Shown: positions 34,385-45,333, numbered from the stretch's first letter. The stretch: DNA of 64,000 nucleotides from Pseudarthrobacter sp. fls2-241-R2A-127 (GCF_030209355.1 NZ_JARVSF010000002.1:307097-371096), one strand, 5' to 3'. A program made the numbers and translations. Notes: generated by a model not told the origin, from the sequence alone.

Positions 34385-35545
34385 CTAGCTGGCGAGCCAG
34401 ATGTCCGGGCCGAAGACCTCGTAGTGGATCCTGGTGGCGGGAATGCCGGCGTTGATGGCCTCGTTGCGGATGTTCTTCATGAACGGCAGCGGGCCGCAAA
34501 GGTACAGGGAGGCATCCGCGGGCAGGTCCACTTCGCGCAGGGACATGAAACCTTCCTTGGCGCCGTCCACCGGCTGCTCCAGCCAGAGCTGCAGCTCGGC
34601 ACCGTCCAGTCGCTCGACGTCGTTGGTCATCTGGCTGCGCAGGGCCCAGCTGTCCAGGGTGCTTTCCGCGTGCAGCACCAGTACCTGCCGGTCAGAGCCT
34701 GAGGCGGCCAGCGACCGCAGGATGGACGCGGTGGGGGTGCAGCCGATGCCGGCGGAGGCCAGGACAACGGGGCCGTCGCCTTCCTTGAGCGTGATCTCGC
34801 CATAGGGGTTGGAAATTTCGACGACGTCGCCCACCTGGACGGTGTGGTGCAGGACGGGGGAAACCTCGCCGCCGTCGTCGAGTTTGGTGGTGAAGATACG
34901 GCTGGTGCCGGCATCCCCGGAAAGGGAGTACTGCCGGACTTGGCGCAGGCCGTCAGCGACCGGCACCTTCACGCTGATGTACTGTCCGGGCAAGGCTGCG
35001 GTGACAGGGGTGTCATCCGCCGGTTCCAGGGTGAAGGTCATGGAGCCGGTTCCGGCGGAGGCCTTGGCCGCCACCCGCCACGGCGTCCACATTTTGTCGT
35101 TGGCCTGGGCCGCGTAGAGCCCCTTTTCGAGCTTGATCAGGGCATCTGCCATCAGCCAGTACACCTCGGTCCAGGCTTCTGCGATTTCGGGGGTGATGAC
35201 CTCTGCCAGGTCTTCGGCGATGGCGGCGAACAAGTGCTCGTAGACCACCTGGTACTGCGGTTCGGTGATCCCCAGGGAGGCGTGCCGGTGTGCGATGCGG
35301 GACAGGACCGTTTCCGGCAGGGTGCCCGGGTTGTTCATCAGGTGGGTGGCGAAGGCTGCGATGCTCCCGGCGAGGGCCTGCTGCTGGTTCCCGGAGCGCT
35401 GGTTGGAGCGGCTGAACAGGCCATCCATCAGTTCGGCGTGCGCCGCGAACAGGCGGGCGTAGAAGTTCGGGGTGATCGATCCGATCCGGGAGCCGACCAG
35501 CGGCAGGGTGGCCTCAATGACGGGGCGGGACTTGTCCGAGAGCAT
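34385..35545 (-). CDS. hmp: Flavohemoglobin (nitric oxide dioxygenase)
   Basis: 386 residues in the three-part order of Hmp: globin (about 1-135) with the proximal heme His in SRIAHRHASLGI and the Tyr-B10 in NFYARLF; FAD domain (about 150-255) with RQYSLSGDAG; NAD domain with LASAGIGCTPTASIL and the end LYLCGPLPFMKNI plus HYEVFGPD. It oxidises nitric oxide to nitrate with O2 and NAD(P)H in the cytoplasm. AGGAG stands six bases before the ATG. A near-perfect 21-bp palindrome 50 bases upstream resembles an NsrR operator, and the NsrR-type regulator gene is the upstream neighbour on the same strand. Confidence 0.95.
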   Translation of the reverse strand: MLSDKSRPVIEATLPLVGSRIGSITPNFYARLFAAHAELMDGLFSRSNQRSGNQQQALAGSIAAFATHLMNNPGTLPETVLSRIAHRHASLGITEPQYQVVYEHLFAAIAEDLAEVITPEIAEAWTEVYWLMADALIKLEKGLYAAQANDKMWTPWRVAAKASAGTGSMTFTLEPADDTPVTAALPGQYISVKVPVADGLRQVRQYSLSGDAGTSRIFTTKLDDGGEVSPVLHHTVQVGDVVEISNPYGEITLKEGDGPVVLASAGIGCTPTASILRSLAASGSDRQVLVLHAESTLDSWALRSQMTNDVERLDGAELQLWLEQPVDGAKEGFMSLREVDLPADASLYLCGPLPFMKNIRNEAINAGIPATRIHYEVFGPDIWLAS

Positions 35546-35593
35546 CTGAAACTCCTGAGGTTATGGCCGGGGCCTTCGTCCGGCCGGATGAAA

Positions 35594-35614
35594 ACTCGCA
35601 TTTCAAATACAAGT
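35594..35614. promoter_or_regulatory. NsrR-like operator upstream of hmp
   Basis: A 21-bp imperfect palindrome with halves ACTCGCATTT and AAATACAAGT around a central C. It fits the NsrR pattern of GCATTT-N-AAATGC-type half sites and lies between nsrR-like gene and hmp, next to the hmp start. Confidence 0.65.
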
Positions 35615-35627
35615 ATTTCTGCCTCAG

Positions 35628-35644
35628 TTCTACACTGCGTAGAA
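35628..35644. promoter_or_regulatory. Second inverted repeat in the hmp promoter
   Basis: TTCTAC and GTAGAA flank ACTGC (17 bp, arms perfect). It may bind a second regulator or form part of the promoter. It resembles the element at 63958-63974. Confidence 0.4.
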
Positions 35645-35684
35645 GTTTGAAAGCAAACTGGTAGTCGACGCCCGGATGCGGTGG

Positions 35685-36134
35685 CTACAAGCCTGGGCGG
35701 AGGCCGATCATCTGGAACACGGGCGCCATCTGGCGGGCGTGGGGAAGGTCCGCGATCAGCACGGAGTCGAGCTCCGCGTAGAAGGCTTCCCGGGCGCGCG
35801 CCAGGGCGCTGCGGAGCCGGCATTCGGTGATCAGGGGGCAGTTGCCGGCCGGCGATACGCAATCGGCAGGATCGGCCCTGGAATCGAGCTGCCGCAGGAT
35901 CTGCCCCACGCTGGCAACGCGGCCGGCGTGGTTGAGCCGGGACCCGCCGGTGCGGCCACGGACAACCTCAATCAGTCCCAGGCTCCGCAGCTTGGCCATG
36001 GCCTTGCTGACGTGGTTGTAAGGCGTCCCCACCGAGTCCGCGATGCTCTGCGTAGTCAGCAGGGTGCCGTCCGGGACCGCTGCGAGCACCATGAGTGCGC
36101 GCAGGCTCACGTCAGCGAAGGCGTTGATCTTCAC
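35685..36134 (-). CDS. nsrR: Rrf2-family regulator, NsrR-type
   Basis: 149 residues. The winged HTH is VSLRALMVLAAVPDGTLLTTQSIADSVGTPYNHVSKAMAKLRSLG (LLTTQSIADSVGTPYNHVSK as the recognition part). The C-terminal half has three cysteines in DCVSPAGNCPLITEC, the arrangement that ligates an iron-sulfur cluster in Rrf2 nitric-oxide sensors. Cluster nitrosylation should release DNA and de-repress hmp, which follows 139 bases downstream. The GTG start is chosen because it begins the family-typical N-terminus; upstream frame extension is unlike any Rrf2 protein. The symbol is given for family and context and not for proven function. Confidence 0.82.
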   Translation of the reverse strand: MKINAFADVSLRALMVLAAVPDGTLLTTQSIADSVGTPYNHVSKAMAKLRSLGLIEVVRGRTGGSRLNHAGRVASVGQILRQLDSRADPADCVSPAGNCPLITECRLRSALARAREAFYAELDSVLIADLPHARQMAPVFQMIGLRPGL

Positions 36135-36148
36135 GGAGGGCCGCTGGT

Positions 36149-36646
36149 CTAGTCCACCCAGATGGCGGGCTCGCTGGCATCCGCGCCCAGCTCGCCAAAA
36201 TCCCAGGACTGGGTGGTGGGATTGGCGGCATACGGCAGGACAGCCGCGAAAAGGGAACCGTCCCGGTGCTCCGCGGCGACGTGGATGGCGTCGGAATACT
36301 CTTCGACCAACAGGATGTCGCACACGAGCGCGGCGGCCCGGAAGTCGTCCCGGTTCTGCCGCAGGAGCGCCTGGAGATCCTGGATCATTGCCTCGGCGTC
36401 AAAATCCCCGTCCGTGTCCTCCCCGGCCTCTGCCGGGGAGACGGCAACCAGCCGCACCTCGCCGTCGTTCTGGACCGTGAGGGCGAAGGGCAGGAAGCCG
36501 CCGTTGCGCTGGAGTTGCTCCTGGGCCGCGCTGACACCCGTGCCCAGCAGGTTCTCCAGGTCGGTTGCCGTGGCTTCCGGCACCGAATCGCGCCAGCTCT
36601 CCTGCCCGCCGAGGCCCTCCGTTGCCTGCCCGGTGTGGTCAGCCAT
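36149..36646 (-). CDS. Conserved acidic protein of unknown function
   Basis: 165 residues, acidic, soluble, without signal or membrane segment. It starts with a polar helix (TDLENLLGTGVSAAQEQLQ) and continues with mixed strands: FLPFALTVQNDGEVRLVAVS, then EAMIQDLQALLRQNRDDFRAAALVCDILL, then DAIHVAAEHRDGSLFAAVLPY. The alternating pattern suggests one compact alpha/beta domain. It begins two bases past the phosphohexomutase stop plus a short gap, so the two are in one operon, and it ends 14 bases before the NsrR-type gene. I do not recognise a characterised family. Confidence 0.6.
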   Translation of the reverse strand: MADHTGQATEGLGGQESWRDSVPEATATDLENLLGTGVSAAQEQLQRNGGFLPFALTVQNDGEVRLVAVSPAEAGEDTDGDFDAEAMIQDLQALLRQNRDDFRAAALVCDILLVEEYSDAIHVAAEHRDGSLFAAVLPYAANPTTQSWDFGELGADASEPAIWVD

Positions 36647-36652
36647 CCGCTG

Positions 36653-38071
36653 CTAGGCCCGTACCAGCGAGAGGACGCGGTCGCGGATGCGCTCCATGGT
36701 GGCCCGGTCCGTTGCCTCGGCGTTGAGCCGCAGGAACGGTTCCGTGTTGGACGGGCGGAGGTTGAACCAGTAGCTGCCGTCGTTGGCAGTGAACGTGCTG
36801 CCGTCCAGGGTGTCGATGGTGAGGTCCTCGTCTGCGAAGGCCTGGCGCACCCGCTCTACCGCCGCCGGCTTGTCCTCCACCTCGGAGTTGATCTCGCCGG
36901 AGCTGACATAGGGTTCGTATTCGCGTGCGAGGTCGGACAGCGGACCGTCCTGCTCGCCCAGTGCGGCCAGGACGTGCATGGCCGCCAGCATGCCGGTGTC
37001 CGCGTTCCAGAAATCGCGGAAGTAGAAGTGCGCGGAGTGCTCGCCGCCGAACACGGCGCCTTCCTCAGCCATGACCGCCTTGATGAATGAGTGGCCCACG
37101 CGCGTCCGGACAGCACGTCCGCCGTCGTGCTCCACCAGCTCGGCGACCGCACGGGAGGTCAGGAGGTTGTGGATGATAGTGGGCTTTTCCTCGCCCTGTG
37201 CCTTGGCGCGGGCAATCTCGCGGCGCGCCACCATTCCGGTGATGGCCGACGGCGATACGGGCTCGCCCTTCTCGTCGATGACGAAGCAGCGGTCCGCATC
37301 GCCGTCGAACGCCAGGCCGATGTCCGCACCGTGCTTGATGACCGCCGCCTGCAGGTCGCGGAGGTTCTCCGGCTCCAGCGGGTTGGCGGGGTGGTTGGGG
37401 AACGAACCATCCAGTTCGAAGTACAGCGGAACAATGTCGAACGGCAGTTTGTGCAGCAGGGTGTCGCCCAGCACGGCGGGCGTGGTCAGGCCTGCCATGC
37501 CGTTGCCGGCGTCCACCACCACCTTCAGCGGGCGGGAGGCCGAGAGGTCAACCAGCTTGCGGAGGTACTCGGAGTAATCCTTGAGGACGTCGCGGACGCT
37601 GATGTTTCCACGGGCGCCGGCTGCGGGGATGGACCCGGCGTTGAGGTACTGCTCCGAGAGGGCCTGGATCTCCTTGAGGCCGGTTTCGGAGGAAATCGGG
37701 ACAGCCCCGGCCTTGGACATCTTGATGCCGTTATAGGCGGCAGGGTTGTGGCTGGCGGTGAAGGTTGCGCCGGCGCGGTTGAGGAAACCGCAGGCAAAGT
37801 ACAGCTCGTCAGTGGAGATCAGGTCCAGCAGCTCCACGTTGGCACCCCGCGTGGCGGCGCCGTTGGCGAAGGCCTTGGTGAACTCGGGGGAGGAAGGGCG
37901 CATGTCGCCGCCCACCACGATGGTCTGGCCTTCGAGCTTGAGGACGTCCACGAACGCGGCCCCCACGGCTTCGACGATTTCGGCGGTGATCGATTCGCCC
38001 ACGATCCCGCGGACGTCGTAGGCCTTGAAGGATGCCGAGAGATCAAATGTCGTTGTCTGTTCGCTAGTCAC
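36653..38071 (-). CDS. Phosphomannomutase/phosphoglucomutase
   Basis: 472 residues from a GTG start. The phosphoserine loop is GATFTASHNPAAYNGIKM, the metal loop DIGLAFDGDADRCFVIDEKG, the sugar-binding loop FGGEHSAHFYF and the phosphate-binding loop LRPSNTEPFLRLN, i.e. all four domains of the alpha-D-phosphohexomutase superfamily. It interconverts 1- and 6-phosphates of mannose or glucose for envelope sugar nucleotides. The GTG is supported by TAAGAT seven bases upstream, and the family-normal start FKAYDVRG follows. A longer frame to 38173 is unlikely. It heads an operon with the unknown acidic protein. Confidence 0.92.
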   Translation of the reverse strand: MTSEQTTTFDLSASFKAYDVRGIVGESITAEIVEAVGAAFVDVLKLEGQTIVVGGDMRPSSPEFTKAFANGAATRGANVELLDLISTDELYFACGFLNRAGATFTASHNPAAYNGIKMSKAGAVPISSETGLKEIQALSEQYLNAGSIPAAGARGNISVRDVLKDYSEYLRKLVDLSASRPLKVVVDAGNGMAGLTTPAVLGDTLLHKLPFDIVPLYFELDGSFPNHPANPLEPENLRDLQAAVIKHGADIGLAFDGDADRCFVIDEKGEPVSPSAITGMVARREIARAKAQGEEKPTIIHNLLTSRAVAELVEHDGGRAVRTRVGHSFIKAVMAEEGAVFGGEHSAHFYFRDFWNADTGMLAAMHVLAALGEQDGPLSDLAREYEPYVSSGEINSEVEDKPAAVERVRQAFADEDLTIDTLDGSTFTANDGSYWFNLRPSNTEPFLRLNAEATDRATMERIRDRVLSLVRA

Positions 38072-38078
38072 GGGCTTT

Positions 38079-38084
38079 ATCTTA
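38079..38084 (-). promoter_or_regulatory. -10 hexamer TAAGAT of the phosphohexomutase gene
   Basis: TAAGAT on the minus strand, seven bases before the GTG at 38071. Confidence 0.5.
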
Positions 38085-38211
38085 CGTGGGCGGCGGACGC
38101 AGCCAAGCTGGTTCCGGGCGCACTTTCGTAACAGCTGCGCGCATTCCGGCGTGCCGGCCGCCGCTTTCCACATAGCGGTCCCGGACTGTGCCGGCTGTCA
38201 GGGGGTGCTGG

Positions 38212-38217
38212 GATACT
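38212..38217 (+). promoter_or_regulatory. -10-like hexamer GATACT of the RecQ-like gene
   Basis: GATACT, six bases before the ATG at 38224. Confidence 0.4.
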
Positions 38218-38223
38218 GAATCA

Positions 38224-40428
<2,205 letters not shown>

Positions 40429-40430
40429 CC

Positions 40431-40550
40431 ACAGGCCCGCCGGCCATAGTGCCAGGCCCGCCGGTCACAGTTTCTGCGCGCCGCCGGTTCCACTGCCAGG
40501 GCCGCCGGCTCCAACGCCACCGGCTCCAGTGCCAGGGCCGCCGGCTGTCC
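40431..40550. repeat. Tandem GC-rich repeat at converging 3' ends
   Basis: Units close to AGTGCCAGGGCCGCCGGCTC recur about five times from just after the recQ-like stop into the last codons of the MFS gene. In the MFS protein they encode the Gly/Pro-rich tail GTGAGGVGAGGPGSGTGG. Confidence 0.6.
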
Positions 40551-42027
40551 CGGGCCGGGCCTGGTCGGCGGCGGGTGGGCCGGGCCGGTCACCGGCGTCC
40601 GTCCGGTGTCCCCGCTGGCTCACCGACGCCCCGGCGTGCCGCGGCAGGAGGATGCTGTCCGCAGTGCTGGCCAGCATCAGGACGGCCATGGCCACGAATG
40701 CGGCCCGGAACGGTGCGGCCGCATCCTGGTGCCCGGGGGATATCCCGTCAAACGTCCTGATCAGCAGGGCCGCGACGGCGATCCCCGAGCCCGTAGCCAG
40801 CTGCACCAGGGTCGCTGACACGGTGTTGGCCGAGGTGAGTTGTGCGGGCGGGATGTCCGCGTACTGGACGGACGCATATGACGAAAAGCCGATGGAACGG
40901 AAGGCCCCGCTGCACACCAGCAGCGCGACCGTCAGGGCTTCCGGGGTTTCCGGAGTCAGCAGGGCGCAGGCGGCGAAGGTGGCGGCGGAGGCCAGGGAGG
41001 CAAACACGAGCATCGCTTTGAAGCCAAACTTCCGGATCAGCGGCGTGGTGGCCGGCTTGATGCCGATGTTGCCGATGAACACCGCGGCCACCAGGGCGCC
41101 TGCATGCAAGGGGGTCCAGCCGAACCCGGCCTGGAACATCAGCGGCAGTAGGAACGGGACCGAGCTGATGGTCACCCGGTACACGAAACCGCCGGTAGCC
41201 ATGGCGCGGAACGTCCTGGCGCGGAAGACCTGCAGGTTGAACAGTGGATGCGGGGTGCGCTGCATCCACGCCACGGCCGCCGCCAGCGCCGCTGCCCCGG
41301 CGGCGGCGCTGATCGCGGCCCAGGGCAGTTCGGGGTGGCTGCTGGCAAGCTCCAGACCGGCTACGAGCGCGCCCACCCCGGCGGTGGTCAGTGCCAGGCC
41401 GGGCCAGTCCAGTCGCCGGCCGGGATCGCCCGGCGACACCGGGACCAGCCGGAGCGAAGCCACGAACGCGGCGGCACCGAGCGGAAGGTTGACCAGGAAG
41501 ATCCAGTGCCAGGACAGGTAGGTGGTGAGCGCGCCGCCCACCAGCGGGGCCAGGACCGGTGCCAGGAGCCCGGGCCACACCAGGAACGCGGTGGCGCGCA
41601 GTAACTCGGATTTGGGTGTGCCGCGCAGCACCACCAGGGTGCCCACCGGGACCATCATGGCGCCGCCCGCCCCTTGGGCGACGCGGCTCAAGGTCAGGGT
41701 GGTGAGGTCCGGGCTGAGGGCGCAGGCCAACGACGCGAGGGTGAAGACGGCGATTGCCAGGCAGAAGATCCGGCGCGCACCAAAGCGTTCCGCCAACCAG
41801 CCGCTGAGGGGAATGCCGACGGCGACCGTCAGCAGGTAGGCGGTCATGGTGATGTTCACGTCCGCGGCGGGAATGGCGAAGTCTGCCGAGATGCTGGGGA
41901 TGGCGGTGGTGAGGACCGTCCCGTCAAGGAACTCCATGAAGAAGGTCGCCGCCACCAGGAGTGCCAGGCGAGGATTCCATGCCGTCCGGGTGCCTTCGGG
42001 CATGGGTGGGTTGCTGCGTGCCGCCAT
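40465..42027 (-). CDS. MFS transporter, DHA2-like
   Basis: 520 residues with 13-14 helices. Motif A is GWLAERFGARRIF, the family opening is LLVAATFFMEFLDGTVLTTAIPSI, where the Asp in FLDGT is the conserved proton-coupling residue of DHA2 drug exporters, and GTLVVLRGTPKSE follows the fifth helix. The C-terminal 50 residues form a Pro/Gly-rich repetitive tail. The ATG at 42027 is preferred to the upstream extension: CAGGAT lies six bases before it and the extension is low-complexity DNA next to the tRNA terminator. Export of drugs or small acids is inferred. Confidence 0.85.
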   Translation of the reverse strand: MAARSNPPMPEGTRTAWNPRLALLVAATFFMEFLDGTVLTTAIPSISADFAIPAADVNITMTAYLLTVAVGIPLSGWLAERFGARRIFCLAIAVFTLASLACALSPDLTTLTLSRVAQGAGGAMMVPVGTLVVLRGTPKSELLRATAFLVWPGLLAPVLAPLVGGALTTYLSWHWIFLVNLPLGAAAFVASLRLVPVSPGDPGRRLDWPGLALTTAGVGALVAGLELASSHPELPWAAISAAAGAAALAAAVAWMQRTPHPLFNLQVFRARTFRAMATGGFVYRVTISSVPFLLPLMFQAGFGWTPLHAGALVAAVFIGNIGIKPATTPLIRKFGFKAMLVFASLASAATFAACALLTPETPEALTVALLVCSGAFRSIGFSSYASVQYADIPPAQLTSANTVSATLVQLATGSGIAVAALLIRTFDGISPGHQDAAAPFRAAFVAMAVLMLASTADSILLPRHAGASVSQRGHRTDAGDRPGPPAADQARPGTAGGPGTGAGGVGAGGPGSGTGGAQKL

Positions 42028-42033
42028 GGGCCA

Positions 42034-42039
42034 ATCCTG
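42034..42039 (-). promoter_or_regulatory. -10-like hexamer CAGGAT of the MFS gene
   Basis: CAGGAT on the minus strand, six bases before the ATG at 42027. Confidence 0.4.
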
Positions 42040-42136
42040 CCACCGACTCCGGAACTCCGCCCTCCGCGTCCGTTGGGCGGACTGCGCATTCCAATCCGGG
42101 CGCCGTCGGCAGTAAGCAGCCGCGGGGACCCCAGGA

Positions 42137-42190
42137 GCGCAAAAGGCCCCGGGCGCGCAAAAAGACCCCGGGAACGCAAAAGGCCCCGGT
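42137..42190. repeat. Three tandem copies of an 18-bp unit
   Basis: GCGCAAAAGGCCCCGGGC is followed by two near-copies, the last running into the stem of the tRNA terminator. It looks like duplication of a half-terminator. Confidence 0.6.
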
Positions 42191-42208
42191 CCAAGGACCG
42201 GGGCCAAA
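42178..42208 (-). terminator. Terminator of tRNA-Ser(GCT)
   Basis: GGCCCCGGTCC pairs with GGACCGGGGCC around a two-base loop. On the minus strand it is followed by TTTT and lies three bases from the tRNA. Confidence 0.85.
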
Positions 42209-42210
42209 CG

Positions 42211-42299
42211 CGGAGACGGGGGGATTTGAACCCCCGGTCGAGTTTAACCCCGACCCTTCATTAGCAGTGAAGTCCATTCGGCCGCTCTGGCACGTCTCC
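42211..42299 (-). tRNA. tRNA-Ser (anticodon GCT)
   Basis: Acceptor GGAGACG/CGTCTCC, discriminator G. Anticodon stem CTTCA/TGAAG encloses CTGCTAA, giving GCT for AGC/AGU. Long variable arm GGTCGGGG...CTCGACC and T-arm GGTTCAAATCC are present. Confidence 0.95.
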
Positions 42300-42472
42300 A
42301 TTTGCTATTCCTAGCCCACCAAGGATACGCAGATCCGGCCATGCAGTGCAAAACGGTGCCCGGCCAGGCAAACAGGCCGGCAGCAACGGCGCTACGCCGG
42401 GGAGCCAGGCCCGGAACCCGGCGCCGGGGTGCCTTGGCGGGGTGCCCCGGCGGCGTGCCTTGGCGGGGTTCC

Positions 42473-43003
42473 TTAGGGGAGTCGTTGCTCCGCGCGGACC
42501 ATCCGGATTTCCGGCAGGTCCTCCCAGTCAGCCAGGACATCCCTGGCGCCATCAGGTTCAAAGCCGAAGCGGCGGTAGAAACCGATGGCGTTGCTGTTCG
42601 CCGCCGCCACCCAGAGGCTCGCCGGCCGGGTACCCAGCGCAGCGGTCAGCAGTTGGCCGCCAAGGCCCAGGCCCTGATGCGAGGCCAGCAGATACAACCC
42701 CCACAGCTCCAAGTCGCCGGAAGCCGGCGGCGGGTGACCAACGGGGGAACCCGGGGCGGGCAGCCGCCGCCGGCCGGCGAAACCAACTACCGTCCCGCCG
42801 TCGCACGCCACCCAGGCCTCGGCAGGGTCCGGACGGTCCAGCAAGCGCCGCCACAGGGCAAGCCGGCCCGCGGGATCCACCGAGGCAAGGAAGGCATCGG
42901 TCAACATGCCCCGGTACGTTTCCCGCCAGCAGCGGATGTGCACCTGGGCCACCTGCTCAATGTCCCCGGCCACAGCCCTCCGGACCGCCATGCCGGCAGC
43001 CAT
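42473..43003 (-). CDS. GNAT family N-acetyltransferase
   Basis: 176 residues. It opens VRRAVAGDIEQVAQVHIRCWRETYRGML, common in GNATs of the RimI-like group. The acetyl-CoA site is LASHQGLGLGGQLLTAAL (Q-x-x-G-x-G), and the end SLWVAAANSNAIGFYRRFGFEPDGARD has the conserved NxxAxxFYxxxGF. The substrate is unknown. Its start follows the stop of the prolyl oligopeptidase gene directly (TGA then ATG), so the two are translationally coupled; an acetylation step acting with peptide turnover is possible but speculative. Confidence 0.85.
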   Translation of the reverse strand: MAAGMAVRRAVAGDIEQVAQVHIRCWRETYRGMLTDAFLASVDPAGRLALWRRLLDRPDPAEAWVACDGGTVVGFAGRRRLPAPGSPVGHPPPASGDLELWGLYLLASHQGLGLGGQLLTAALGTRPASLWVAAANSNAIGFYRRFGFEPDGARDVLADWEDLPEIRMVRAEQRLP

Positions 43004-45271
43004 TCAGCCCGCCAGCGCCTTCCAGAGGAAATGCTGGCTGCGGGCCTGCAGCGCTGCCGCCTGCCGGTTGTCGGAGGCGCCGGCGTGGCCGCCCTCCAAG
43101 GCTTCGTGGAACCAGACGTTGGGGATCCCCATGGCCAGCATGCGAGCGGCCATCTTGCGCGCCTGGACCGGACCCACCCGGTCGTCCGAGGTAGCGGTCC
43201 AGATGAAGGTTTCGGGGTACTCCACCGCGTCCTTGAGCAGGTGGTACGGCGAGAAAGTCCTGATGTACTCCCACTGTTCTGGAACATCCGGGTCCCCGTA
43301 CTCGGCGATCCAGGAATGCCCGGCGGACAGCTTGGTGTAGCGGCGCATGTCCAGCAGCGGCACGCCGCAGGAAACCGCCCTGAACAGTTCCGGGTACCGG
43401 GTGAGCATGTTTCCCACCAGGAGGCCGCCATTGGAGCCGCCCACGCAACCGAGCCGCCGCGGAGAGGTCACTCCGCGGGAGATGAGGTCCCGGGCCACTG
43501 CCGCGAAGTCCTGGTATGCCTTGTGCCGGTTTTCCTTCAGTGCGGCGCGGTGCCAGGCCGGCCCGTACTCGCCGCCACCGCGGATGTTCGCCACCACGTA
43601 CACGCCGCCGCGGGAGTGCGGTGCCTTTCCGTCGTTGCCGTCAGAGAGCGTGGTCCGCCGTTCCAGCCACGCCCGGCCCACGGTGCCGCTGTAAGCGGGT
43701 GTCCGTGATACCTCGAACCCGCCGTAACCGGAGAGCTGGGTGGGGTTCTGTCCGTCCAAAGCCAGCCCGCGCGGCGCCACCTGGAAATACGGGACCCGGG
43801 TGCCGTCGTCGGACACGGCGAAGTGCTGCTCCACGTCATAGTCGCCGTCCGCAAAAAACGACGGCGAGGACTTGACCACCGCGTGCCGGCTCACGACGCC
43901 GGACGTCCCGGCGCTGCCCGACGCCGGTGCGCTGTCCCGCTCCAGGGTGCCCCGCATCAACGTGGTGGGCGTGGTGAAACCCGTGGCGATGAGCCAGAAG
44001 TCGTCGCCCGTGCCGCCGTCGGCGGGCCCTTCGTCCTCGTCGTCCACGGCATAGGCGTTCACGTCATGCAGCGGCGGGCAGGCGTCCAGGAGGGTGGCAG
44101 CCCAGCCGCCCTGCGCGCCGGAAGGTCGGGACGGGTCCAGCACCCGGATCTCAGCGGAGACGTCCTTGAGCAGGTTGAGCAGGAGGAAGTCCCGGGTCCA
44201 GCTCCAGGACTGCAGGGAGGTGTGGGCATCAGGGGTGAACAGGACCGTAAGGTCGCGGCTGCCGGCGAGGTAATCCTCGAACCTGGCGGCAAGCAGGGAC
44301 CCGGACGGATGCGTGGTGCCTTCCAGGACCCAGTCCTGCTGGGGACGGAAGAGCAGCCACTCCCGGTGGGCGCTGACATTGACGTCGGTGGGTACGTCGA
44401 TCTCCATCCAGGATTCGTCCCGCAGCACAAAGTTGGTGCGGTTGTAGAAGTCGATGTAGTCCACGGCGAAGGTCCGCTCAAAGCCGGGTGTGGAGTCGTG
44501 GGCTGCCATGGCCATCATGTGGTCTTCGGGCACCTCGAAGAGGCGCGGAGCCGCTGCCAAGGACTCTCCGCGCTTAAGCGTCACCGCCGTGCGGGCGTAG
44601 GAGGAGGCTGTCTTGGGCAGCCCGTCAGCGGTGGAGGCGACCAGCAGGGTGTCCGCGTCCAGCCACGACACGTTGCCTTTGGCAGTGGGCAGGTCGAAAC
44701 CTGCCTGCGCAGGATCCACGAAGCCGCGTGCCTCGACGTCGAACTCGCGGTACCGGTTCGCGTCGCCGCCGTCGGGGGAGAGGGCCAGAAGTGCCAGCCG
44801 GTAGGGCTCGCCCGCGGCGGGGCGCAGGAATGTGGCGCCGTGGAACACCCACTCTTGGCCCTCGGCCTCGGCCAGTGCATCGACGTCCAGCAGAATGTCC
44901 CATTCCGGGGAATCGGTGCAGTAGCTCTCCCACGTGGTGCGCCGCCAAAGGCCCTTCGGGTTCTGCCGGTCTTTCCAGAAGTTGTAGTACCAGTCGCCGC
45001 GCTTGCCCACCATGGCGATCCGGTCGGTGGAGTCGAGGACTTCGAGGATGCCCGCTTCCAGTTCCGCGTAGTCGGCGCCCTCGAGCAGGTCCTCGGTGCG
45101 GGAGTTCTGCTCCCTGACCCAGGCCAGCTGTTCTTCGCCGTAGATGTCCTCCAACCACACATTTTCGTCGACCGGTTCGGGAGCGGAGCCCGCGGACAGG
45201 GTGGCGGAGGTGTCCCGGCCGGGACCGGGAACGGACGCTTGATCAGCTGCTGTGGTGGTCATGCGCCCCAT
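43004..45271 (-). CDS. Prolyl oligopeptidase family serine peptidase (S9)
   Basis: 755 residues. The N-terminal part (about 1-430) is the beta-propeller that restricts substrates to peptides. The C-terminal alpha/beta-hydrolase has the nucleophile elbow CVGGSNGGLLVGNML, the Asp in TATSDDRVGPVQAR and the His in ALEGGHAGASD. YVVANIRGGGEYGPAWH is the oxyanion region. It cleaves short peptides after proline or a similar residue, probably in the cytoplasm since no signal is seen. The ATG at 45271 is chosen because GATGTT ends six bases upstream; an ATG three codons later is an alternative. Confidence 0.9.
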   Translation of the reverse strand: MGRMTTTAADQASVPGPGRDTSATLSAGSAPEPVDENVWLEDIYGEEQLAWVREQNSRTEDLLEGADYAELEAGILEVLDSTDRIAMVGKRGDWYYNFWKDRQNPKGLWRRTTWESYCTDSPEWDILLDVDALAEAEGQEWVFHGATFLRPAAGEPYRLALLALSPDGGDANRYREFDVEARGFVDPAQAGFDLPTAKGNVSWLDADTLLVASTADGLPKTASSYARTAVTLKRGESLAAAPRLFEVPEDHMMAMAAHDSTPGFERTFAVDYIDFYNRTNFVLRDESWMEIDVPTDVNVSAHREWLLFRPQQDWVLEGTTHPSGSLLAARFEDYLAGSRDLTVLFTPDAHTSLQSWSWTRDFLLLNLLKDVSAEIRVLDPSRPSGAQGGWAATLLDACPPLHDVNAYAVDDEDEGPADGGTGDDFWLIATGFTTPTTLMRGTLERDSAPASGSAGTSGVVSRHAVVKSSPSFFADGDYDVEQHFAVSDDGTRVPYFQVAPRGLALDGQNPTQLSGYGGFEVSRTPAYSGTVGRAWLERRTTLSDGNDGKAPHSRGGVYVVANIRGGGEYGPAWHRAALKENRHKAYQDFAAVARDLISRGVTSPRRLGCVGGSNGGLLVGNMLTRYPELFRAVSCGVPLLDMRRYTKLSAGHSWIAEYGDPDVPEQWEYIRTFSPYHLLKDAVEYPETFIWTATSDDRVGPVQARKMAARMLAMGIPNVWFHEALEGGHAGASDNRQAAALQARSQHFLWKALAG

Positions 45272-45333
45272 CCAAACAACATCCCCCAACGCTGGCAAGT
45301 CAAGCGGTCGGGGCGCCGGCTGTCCTGAGCCCG

